Assembly: GCA_900128395.1 (NCBI GenBank)
Contig: LT649568.1
Span: 1-10,992 of the forward strand
Reading direction: 5' to 3'
Source of the DNA: Stramenopiles sp. TOSAG23-2
Taxonomy: Eukaryota > Sar
DNA length: 10,992 nucleotides
In this document: positions 1 through 6,900 of the stretch, one piece after another
Layout: each line of letters starts with the position of its first letter
Numbering within the stretch: the stretch's first letter is position 1
Notes under the pieces: model-generated
Told to the model about the DNA's origin: nothing
The model's input: only the letters and a program-made list of their open reading frames with translations
The model's database searches: none
Position numbers and translations under genes: made by a program

Positions 1-1
1 A

Positions 2-1150
2 CATTTATCAGAAGATGTTGCAGGTGCAACGTTCATGGCAGCTGGTTCATCTGCACCTGAATTATTCACCTCGGTAATGGATACATTTTATTTTACAAAT
101 AATATTGGAATTGGTACAATTGTTGGCTCTGCTGTATTTAATATATTAGTAATTATAGCATTAGCAGCAGCTATGTCAACAAAAGATTTATTAATCGATT
201 GGAGACCTTTTTTAAGAGATTGTTGCTTTTATTCCATGTCAGTATTATTATTATTTATCTTTGTTACATCTGGACAATTTACATGGTGGCATTCTTTGCT
301 TTTAGTATTATTTTATGGCGTTTATGTATTATTTATGGTATTTAATGAGCGTTTATTGGCAAAATGTGGAGATGGAAAAGCAACAATTGATGGTGACGAT
401 GATGAAACAAGTAGTATTGTTAATGCAGATGCAGTGAAATTAGAAAGTGGTGATAATGACAATATTGCAAGTGATGCTAAAGAAAAAAAGCGAAAACAAC
501 CAATACCACATATGATGACTGTAACGGAAGATGATAATAAAGATGAAGAAGATGAAGAGAAAAGTTTATATGATAAATTTGTTGATATTTTATGTATCCC
601 ATGGACATTTGTATTTTCATATACAATACCAGATGCAGGTGAAACTAGTGAATACAAGAAATATTTCGTACTTACATTTATCATGAGTTTAGTATGGATA
701 ACTGGGTTATCATACATCTTATGTGATATGGTTGCAAGATTAGGATGTATGTGGGGTGTTCCAGCTTCTATTATGGGTTTAACTGTACTTGCTGCGGGAA
801 CAAGTGTACCAGATGCATTAGGTTCTATTGTAGCTGCACGTGAAGGCATGGGGGATATGGCAGTCTCTAACGCAATTGGTTCCAATGTTTTCGATATATG
901 TTTAGGCCTCGGCATACCATACTTAATTAAAACTGGTATTGTTGAAGGTGGTAAAGAAGTTATAGCTATAAGTCCAGAGAATGTACAAAAAATTATGCCA
1001 TCCATCTTAATATTAGCACTAACTTTATTTGGTACTGGTGGTATTATGATTTTAAATAAATGGAGATTGACGCAAAACGTGGGGAAATCTTTATTTGCTT
1101 TATATTTATGTTTTTTCATATATAATGTCATATTAGGTATCATTGGTTGA
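2..1150 (+). CDS. NCKX: K+-dependent Na+/Ca2+ exchanger (SLC24/NCKX family), 5'-truncated by the window edge
   Basis: Membrane antiporter that exports Ca2+ together with K+ in exchange for Na+. The frame is open to the left edge: the first 11 visible residues (HLSEDVAGATF) precede the first ATG at 35 and belong to the alpha-1 repeat, so that ATG is internal. Of 382 visible residues, alpha-1 continues as AAGSSAPEL, with the ion-binding Glu at visible residue 20. An acidic, Lys-rich cytosolic loop follows at about residues 115-195. Alpha-2 reads LAAGTSVPD ... GDMAVSNAIGSNVFD, with Asp271 and Asp298. These correspond to NCKX2 Asp548 and Asp575, the latter known to confer K+ dependence; their 27-residue spacing is exact. 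The last two hydrophobic segments run to the TGA. The N-terminal segments before alpha-1 lie outside the window. Family assignment is secure; membrane location (plasma membrane or vacuole) is not visible. Confidence 0.96.
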   Translation, partial: HLSEDVAGATFMAAGSSAPELFTSVMDTFYFTNNIGIGTIVGSAVFNILVIIALAAAMSTKDLLIDWRPFLRDCCFYSMSVLLLFIFVTSGQFTWWHSLLLVLFYGVYVLFMVFNERLLAKCGDGKATIDGDDDETSSIVNADAVKLESGDNDNIASDAKEKKRKQPIPHMMTVTEDDNKDEEDEEKSLYDKFVDILCIPWTFVFSYTIPDAGETSEYKKYFVLTFIMSLVWITGLSYILCDMVARLGCMWGVPASIMGLTVLAAGTSVPDALGSIVAAREGMGDMAVSNAIGSNVFDICLGLGIPYLIKTGIVEGGKEVIAISPENVQKIMPSILILALTLFGTGGIMILNKWRLTQNVGKSLFALYLCFFIYNVILGIIG

Positions 1151-1159
1151 AGAATTAAG

Positions 1160-1203
1160 AAAAAAAAAAAAAAAAGAGAGAAAAGGAGGAGGAGGAGGAG
1201 GAG
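1160..1203 (+). repeat. A16 run followed by (GGA)n microsatellite
   Basis: Sixteen A residues (1160-1175), a short GA-rich bridge, then just over six GGA units (1185-1203), starting 10 bp after the exchanger stop codon. It would lie in the 3' untranslated region and is strongly purine-biased on the plus strand. Confidence 0.9.
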
Positions 1204-1466
1204 ATGTAATGATAATGATGTACACAATGTTTTGGTGAATCTTTTTGGAGAATCTACATTGTATATATGTATGTTCGAGAATATGTGTGTGTACGATGTA
1301 GGTATGATCTTTTGTTCACTTATTTATATGATATATATATGTGCAAATAATTTATATCATATCATAAAAAATTTAAAATTAAATTTATATGACATATTGA
1401 TATTTTTAAAACACACTCTTTCGTTTTTAAAAATATTTCTCTAGTTAAAAACTTATTTTTTTACAT

Positions 1467-1472
1467 TTTATT
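1467..1472 (-). terminator. AATAAA poly(A) signal, probably of the coiled-coil gene
   Basis: TTTATT on the plus strand reads AATAAA on the minus strand, 73 bp downstream of the coiled-coil stop codon. It lies upstream of the opposing plus-strand signal at 1486-1491, so the two transcripts should overlap at their 3' ends. Confidence 0.45.
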
Positions 1473-1485
1473 TTTCAATAATAGA

Positions 1486-1491
1486 AATAAA
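1486..1491 (+). terminator. AATAAA poly(A) signal, probably of the exchanger gene
   Basis: The canonical hexamer AATAAA lies 336 bp after the exchanger stop; I saw no earlier exact plus-strand copy after that stop. Assignment by motif and position only. Confidence 0.45.
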
Positions 1492-1544
1492 CGTTCTATA
1501 GTAATGGACAAAACGCTTGTACAGATTGACATTTGACAAATATT

Positions 1545-2012
1545 TTATGGACGACTACTACCACCTCGTTGTTGTTGACGTTGTTGCTCTATTTGTTTTT
1601 GTAATTCTTCATTTTGTTTTTTTAATCTTTCAATGTTTTCCTTTGCTGTTTTATATAAAATAGATATATTCCTTTCTAATGTCGCCTTATCGTCATTTGT
1701 TCTATCCAATAAATCACTAAGACGCTGATTTTCAAAATTCAAAGCTTGGCATTTACGCTCTAATGATACACATTTTGCTTCCGCTTTACGTAATTGCTGA
1801 CTTTCCGCAGATACATCAAGGTCTCCATATAAATCATTTGCATCAACTTGATATTCGTTTGATGATGTATTATTATTGTTGTTATTATTATTATCAGTAT
1901 TTCCTCCTCTAAATTTATCTAAAAATCCTTTTCCATATATTGCTTCAATATTATTTTCTTCCATGTTTGTTAGTTTGTTTGTTTTATTTTTGTTTATTTC
2001 GTATTTTGACAT
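1545..2012 (-). CDS. Small coiled-coil protein, weakly FLASH/CASP8AP2 N-terminus-like
   Basis: A 155-residue hydrophilic protein. Residues 1-60 are polar and contain an Asn8 run (41-48, encoded at 1869-1892). A short acidic motif LYGDLD lies at 61-66. Residues about 74-146 form a heptad-rich coiled coil ending in a Gln-rich stretch and RGGSSRP. The segment with NISILYKTAKENIERL (114-130) and the preceding acidic Tyr/Asp motif recall the N-terminal region of FLASH/CASP8AP2, a histone pre-mRNA processing factor whose coiled coil binds the U7 snRNP protein Lsm11. That resemblance is from memory, limited to short motifs, and coiled coils give false matches. A second ATG at codon 17 (1962-1964) removes a Lys/Asn-rich leader and is an equally possible start. 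The protein is complete at both ends and needs no intron. Same strand as the ceramidase, 187 bp downstream of it. Confidence 0.75.
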   Translation of the reverse strand: MSKYEINKNKTNKLTNMEENNIEAIYGKGFLDKFRGGNTDNNNNNNNNTSSNEYQVDANDLYGDLDVSAESQQLRKAEAKCVSLERKCQALNFENQRLSDLLDRTNDDKATLERNISILYKTAKENIERLKKQNEELQKQIEQQRQQQRGGSSRP

Positions 2013-2041
2013 TTTTTTTTGTATTTGTTGTATTTGTATTA

Positions 2042-2061
2042 TTTATTATTTATTATTTATT
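2042..2061 (-). terminator. Three AATAAA hexamers spaced by 7 bp, probable ceramidase poly(A) signal
   Basis: A TTTATTA repeat on the plus strand gives three AATAAA copies on the minus strand (2042-2047, 2049-2054, 2056-2061), about 140-160 bp after the ceramidase stop and only 30-50 bp before the coiled-coil start codon. The 187-bp gap must therefore serve as terminator for one gene and promoter for the next. Confidence 0.4.
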
Positions 2062-2199
2062 ATTACCATATACATTTTGAATGGAAGAAAATGATGAACG
2101 AAAATAGTAGTAGTAGTACAGTCCGTGTAGAAAAATATTTTAAAAAAGCTATATACGAAAAAGTAAAGAAAGAACACACAAACAATAAAATAGTTTATA

Positions 2200-3056
2200 T
2201 TAAACAACTTTTACTACCATTAATGGAACTTCATTATTATCATCTTCCCAATCAAATTGTGAAAAAAACGTATGAATGTAATAAAAACTAATAGAGGTAA
2301 ACACATGCCAAAATGCATGTCCTTGTATTAAATGATCTTTTGGATTGCACCATCTACCTGTTAAATCTAAAAAACTACATGTTACACCAATTAATAAAAA
2401 AATCACAGCAATAACAAATGGACGACGATTCACTTTTGTTGTTGTTGTTGCTTCATCACTTTTTACACAACACCATAATGCAATTTCTAACGATAATGCC
2501 AATATTATATTGATAGCCATTATTAATTGAATTTTAATTTTATACAAGTCAGCAATGTATGTAATTAACATTTCAACCAATATAGCAATTAAAGCAACAT
2601 AATATTGTTGATGTTTGGTAAATATCTTTAGTCTTCGAAAATTCAATGTGATTGGTACAGCAATGTAAACATACATCTAATATATATATATATATGGAGT
2701 TGTTATGTTAGTATAAACGGATGTAAATATCTTATGTTACTCGAACTTACACCTAAATAATCAAAAAATTGGAAAAATTTTGTATACGACATATGATATG
2801 AAAACGAGCAAGCACCACAAATAATAGCTGCAACTCCCATTGTTCTTATTGTCCATGCAGTCTTCTTTCTTTTTCGTTCATAATTTCGTGCACCTTCAAT
2901 TAATATATACAAACCTACTATGATATATACTAAATTAGACCACGTATTTGCTGGTGTCGTAATGACTTGACATAAATTCTCTTCACACCACTTAATATTT
3001 GGTCGTGACCAGTTTGCCCATGGACAATGGGGTAACAAATCAGTTACTTCGTGCAT
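2200..3056 (-). CDS. ACER: Alkaline ceramidase-family amidohydrolase, two exons: complement(join(2200..2676,2751..3056))
   Basis: Zinc-dependent integral membrane enzyme of the ceramidase/CREST family (PF05875 type) that hydrolyses ceramide to sphingoid base and fatty acid, usually in ER or Golgi. Removing the 74-bp intron gives 260 residues, close to the ACER length of about 265. Residues 23-27 are WCEEN, followed by NTWSNL at 37-42. Active-site residues match the ACER3 pattern exactly in spacing: Ser84, His88 (S-F-S-Y-H), Asp99 at His+11, and His222/His226 in GHAFWH. Several hydrophobic segments fit the seven-pass fold. Two of the ACER3 calcium-site acids (Asp19, Glu33) appear replaced, by Lys22 and about Thr34, so calcium regulation may differ. 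The ATG at 3056 is the first in frame and gives the expected short N-terminus. A broken copy of part of exon 1 lies 31 bp upstream. Family call is strong; substrate is inferred. Confidence 0.93.
2677..2750 (-). other. 74-bp spliceosomal intron in the ceramidase gene
   Basis: On the minus strand the intron begins GTAAGT (2750-2745) after codon GGT and ends in ATTAG (2677), phase 0. A perfect TACTAAC branch site lies at 2713-2707, about 30 nt before the AG; the stretch between is largely TA dinucleotides rather than a pyrimidine tract. Joining restores the family motif from FFDYLG to MYVYIAVP. Unspliced, the frame hits TAA within the intron. Confidence 0.93.
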
Positions 3057-3087
3057 AGATGATAAATGAATTAATATAGATTAAATT

Positions 3088-3179
3088 AAACCTACTATAA
3101 TATATATACTAAATTAGACCATGTATTTGCTGGTGTTGTAATGACTTGACATAAATTCTCTTCACACCACTTAATATTT
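3088..3179 (-). pseudogene. Broken 92-bp copy of part of ceramidase exon 1
   Basis: Nearly identical to 2911-3000 inside exon 1, same orientation, offset about 177-179 bp. I count three substitutions, all transitions, and one TA insertion. Translated on the minus strand it repeats the codons for NIKWCEENLCQVITTPANTW through about LVYI; the TA insertion then shifts the frame into a stop. The two substitutions before the shift are both ACG to ACA, leaving Thr unchanged. Flanks do not resemble the rest of exon 1, so this is a local segmental copy, not a second gene. It sits within the ceramidase 5' flank, where it may be transcribed; it also carries a 12-codon ATG-initiated frame. Confidence 0.92.
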
Positions 3180-3479
3180 ATAGACTAAATTAATCTCGTT
3201 TTTGATGTTAATTAGATAGTTGTTCAAAATCTGGACTAGTCGAGAGTCTTTTATTTCTTCATCGTACAGTATTATAACAAAAAATAATAAACAATGCCAG
3301 AATTATTTATTAGAAAATGTCAACAAAACAACAAAAGCACAAAACAACAAAAATACCTGGTAAAATGATGATGACAAAAAAGAAGAGGATTTTGAAAAAA
3401 AATTGTTGTGAAAAAGTACCACTTATATAGGGAAAATCAAGGTAATAATACATTTTAGTATAAGATATTTTAATACCAG

Positions 3480-3707
3480 TGTGGTTACCTCGAAGACGGA
3501 GTACAGATGGTAAGCGAAGAGGCGAGGATCTCGACTACCACCGGTACCGGTAGTGGTTACCCGCATACAGCATTATTGCATTATTCATCACAGACATCAT
3601 CACCACATACTATTTATTTTTTAATACATAATAATAATACTTTTTTTAACTTTAGAACAAAAAAAATAAACACTATAGAAATAGAAAAAAGAAACTTGAA
3701 TAAATAG
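3480..3707 (+). other. Unassigned GC-richer island with open frame; possible orphan exon
   Basis: After an AG at 3478-3479 the frame reads CGYLEDGVQMVSEEARIS and then Ser/Thr/His-rich sequence to a TAG at 3705-3707. The first ~90 bp are much GC-richer than their surroundings. A 22-codon ATG frame at 3294-3359 ends at a possible GTAAAA donor (3360) in matching phase 0, so a two-exon small gene is conceivable, but no TACTAAC-like branch site is visible and I do not recognise the protein. An ATG at 3507 inside the island opens the same frame. It could equally be a 5' untranslated exon or a non-coding RNA. Confidence 0.25.
3540..3551. repeat. Perfect 12-bp palindrome ACCGGTACCGGT
   Basis: Centre of the GC-richer island; flanking ACC on the left and, after a three-base offset, GGT on the right could extend a hairpin. 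No known binding site is recognised. Confidence 0.6.
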
Positions 3708-3821
3708 TCTAAGAAAGAATAACATATTGTTGAAAGTAAATGATACAAAAAGCACCAACATATATTATTCAAGAACTGTAGCAATCATAGTATATATATA
3801 AGTTTGCATTATTGGGTGAAC

Positions 3822-3833
3822 GAACAATTGTTC
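3822..3833. promoter_or_regulatory. Perfect 12-bp palindrome GAACAATTGTTC upstream of the Cys-rich gene
   Basis: Inverted repeat about 90 bp before the start codon at 3925, flanked by two direct copies of CATTATTG. The position suits a dimeric regulator site, but function is inferred from symmetry only. Confidence 0.35.
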
Positions 3834-3878
3834 ATTATTGTAACAAGTTATTATTTATATATAATATAATTTCCTCCG

Positions 3879-3883
3879 CCAAT
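3879..3883 (+). promoter_or_regulatory. CCAAT element in GCCAATCGGC
   Basis: CCAAT 41 bp upstream of the ATG of the Cys-rich gene, inside a GC-richer patch. CCAAT boxes usually sit further from the start codon, so it may be chance. Confidence 0.25.
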
Positions 3884-3924
3884 CGGCATTCTTACGATTG
3901 TGGAAGAAACTACCAAAAAAAAAG

Positions 3925-6900
3925 ATGTCCCGACAAGATAATAAATTATATAGCTTGTGCTATACATGCTTGATTATTTTTACAATGATCGATTGTAATG
4001 ACGCTTTGTGTGCAGGTTTAGATGAGACTGCATGTGGGAGTGCGAGTGGATGTGCGTGGTCTACCCAAAATATTGAAATAGATGGCGGCCCGTTAACCAT
4101 CGGAGGGTGCTTATCTACAGCATGCGAGGCACATTCAGACGATGAGACTACGTGTAAAAGTACGTCTGATTGCTCATGGACAGATAGGCAACATACTGGC
4201 CCCCAAGGTTTGGAGCATAAATCTTATCAAAGTTATAAATGCTCGGAATTAGTTACTTGTCCTACTAGTGGCTGTACTTACGAAAGTCTTGGATGCTTTC
4301 TTGCTGATCAAATAAGGGATTTACAGGGGGGAAGCTCCGGATTTTTAGTTGCTGACAATTATTTACTTTGTAATTTTCAGTTTGATAATGGGGGAACTGC
4401 AGTCCCAAGTGGTCCATTATATATAACAAATTTACCATCCACAACGAAAGCTTTTCTGTGCCATGGCTGTCAAATAACATCGATCGACAAACGCACTTTC
4501 CAGAACAAGAATAATTTACTAGTAATTGATCTTGAAAACACTAATGTTGCATTTTTAGATTCTGAGGTTATACCAATAGCAGTGAGAACATTGGGCCTTT
4601 CTAATTCTCCTGCTATGACCATCTCAACTTGTCCATCTGGATACATTTACAAGAACCAAATGACACGTGGCGGGACAACGTTCTACCCATGTGACCCCTG
4701 CACACGACCATCCGGTCTCGCCTCCGACAAAGCATTTGCATGTGAAACCGACGGAGTTGGACACATCCCACGCATATGCGATCGTGGATACCGTTGCAAT
4801 ACAACCACCAATATCGCAAATGCATGCCCTGCTGGTACGTCCGATTATCGCCAAGGTATAAGCTCCGATACAATATGCCCACCATGCCCAAAAGGATACT
4901 TTAACCCACTAACTGCTCAAACATTTTGCCCGTTTCAATGTCCTCCCGGAACATATGGACTTTATGAAGGTGCAACAAACGATACCGCATGCGGTGATTG
5001 CCCAAAAGGTCATTACTGTGCAGGAAATGCAGTCGTAAATCCAGAACCATGCCCCGCCGGTACCTATCGTACAACCACATCCGCAAAAAGTTTATCTGAA
5101 TGCATTTCTTGCACAGCTGGTAAATATTCTAATACAATTGGTGCATTCAATACAAATACATGTTTAGATTGCCCGACATCAAGACCAACAAGTCCTGTAG
5201 GTGCATCTAGTGAATCACAATGTACTGGTGTAGCAGTATGCTCAAGACCAAGCGGCCTCAGTTCCGACTTGGAATATGCATGTTCAAAAGATGGAACCAC
5301 CTTCACTCCAAGAGTGTGTGATCGTGGTCATCGATGCAATCCAACTACTCATGCACTTATCGAATGTCCAAGTGGCACTTCAGATTATCGTGAAGGTCAA
5401 AGTACAACAAGTGAATGCCCAAAATGTGCAAAAGGATATTTCAATCCATTAACTGCACAAACGATTTGCCCATTTACGTGTAGTCCAGGTACATATGGTG
5501 TGATGGAAGGCGGTACAAATGAAACAGCTTGTATAACCTGTCCAAAAGGTAAATATTGTGCAGGAAATGCAGTCGTAAATCCAGAACCATGTCCAGCTGG
5601 AACTTACCTTGAGACGGAAGGCGCATCTTCTCAATCAGCATGTATTGAATGTAGTTTAAATACATACTCACCAAGCGTAGGTGCAATTTCAAGTACTACA
5701 TGTACATCTTGCCCTGCGGACCGACCAAATTCTCCGCAAGGATCTAAAGGTGAATCAGAATGTGTGAATACATTAGTGTGTGCTAATGATGAACAAATAT
5801 CTTCAGATGGAACGAAATGCGTTAAAGCATGTGCATTTGGTAACTATTCTGATGCTTCTACAGGTCAATGTGAGCAATGCCCAGTCGGTACGTTTAATAG
5901 AAATGGATTTGCTGCTGCATGTGAAACCTGTGAGTTTGGTACTGAAGGCAAAGAAGGTGGACTTTCATCATGTTCTGATTGTACTACTCCATCACACTGT
6001 CCAGTGGGAACAGTAAAAGAATTGACAGCCTTAGAAGTAAATATTCGCAATGGCAATGGGAAACGAATAAACAATACAGAAGCGAACGCGAAACCAGTTA
6101 GTCATTGCAACAAAGAATTAGAAGAACTTGACTTTCTGATATACCTGATAATCAGCTTTAGTGTGTTAATAATTCTTTTACATGAAGTTTGGATAACGAT
6201 GTTGCTTAAATGCATTTCTTGGTGCAAAAAATGTGGAGTGTCAGGACATAAAGTATTAAATCGTTTAGATCAATTAAACACCGAGTGGGGACATTGGGAA
6301 GGAGAAGGCAACAATCAAGTGATAAAACCACCAGAACCATCACATTTTGGAGTTGCATATACAGCTGCATTTCTCCCTATTGCATTTTATACGATCTATC
6401 AATTGGTGGTGGCAAATAATCCAATTTGTACTGCTGGTTTACAAGTTTTGAGCACAAATCGAGCAAATGGAACCATGAAGTGGACAATTGAATTACCAAC
6501 AATAGGAAAAATAAGCAAATCACGTCCTATTATCGATACTTCAAGGATTGCAGGATTTTCTACAGCATCGGCAAAACCTAAGATTGTGGATCCTGAAGAT
6601 AATATAAATGCTGTTGTAGTGATGTGTGAAAAATGCAAGTTAGATGCAGAAAACGAACTTTATTTTAATATTCCATATATAGCACAGGTTGCTAAAATTA
6701 CATATGAGGCTCCTGTAGCTGCACCTGGCGAACCACCACAAACATCATGGGCTATAGTTCGTCCAACAAATGGTTCATGGGTATTTAATGATAATGCAGA
6801 AATCATTCAAAATTTTCAAGCACGAGAATCATTTTTTCAAGATAAAACTATTGGACGATTACAAGGTGTTAAAGTAGGTGATACTGGTGAGCAAGCACAT

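Larger units (their letters stand above)
1151..1544. other. Convergent 3' flank between the exchanger and the coiled-coil gene
   Basis: This 394-bp AT-rich stretch contains no convincing gene; the only longer open frame starts without ATG and encodes low-complexity hydrophobic sequence. It holds the A16/GGA simple repeat and opposing poly(A) signals, and is best read as the 3' untranslated regions of the two convergent genes. Confidence 0.6.
3180..3924. other. Divergent intergenic region between ceramidase (-) and the Cys-rich receptor-like gene (+)
   Basis: AT-rich and mostly low complexity, with a GC-richer island at about 3480-3575 described separately. Near the plus-strand gene are TATA-like tracts (3790-3800, 3855-3870), a perfect 12-bp palindrome and a CCAAT element. 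It should carry the promoters of both divergent genes. I see no recognisable RNA gene in it. Confidence 0.55.

Noticed and set aside
322-1227. Long minus-strand open frame opposite the exchanger (301 codons)
   Set aside because: It is the antisense shadow of a clear SLC24 gene; its peptide is low complexity at one end and has no recognisable domain.
1232-1444. Short hydrophobic plus-strand frame after the exchanger
   Set aside because: No ATG at its start, TA-rich composition, lies in the probable 3' untranslated region.
1876-2291. Plus-strand Leu/Tyr/Ile-rich frames opposite the coiled-coil gene and its upstream region
   Set aside because: They arise from reverse reading of Asn codons and from TTATTA repeats; no protein-like features.
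3088-3179. Duplicated ceramidase segment as a mutually exclusive alternative exon
   Set aside because: It has no credible flanking splice sites, starts and ends within codons of the original exon, and is frameshifted by the TA insertion.
3480-3575. GC-richer island as a tRNA or U6 snRNA gene
   Set aside because: No cloverleaf, no B-box-like GGTTCGAATCC, and no U6 core sequence could be found by eye.
4613-5692. Several minus-strand frames inside the Cys-rich gene
   Set aside because: Cys and Trp come from antisense of TGC/CCA codons; the two repeat units produce similar shadows 540 bp apart.
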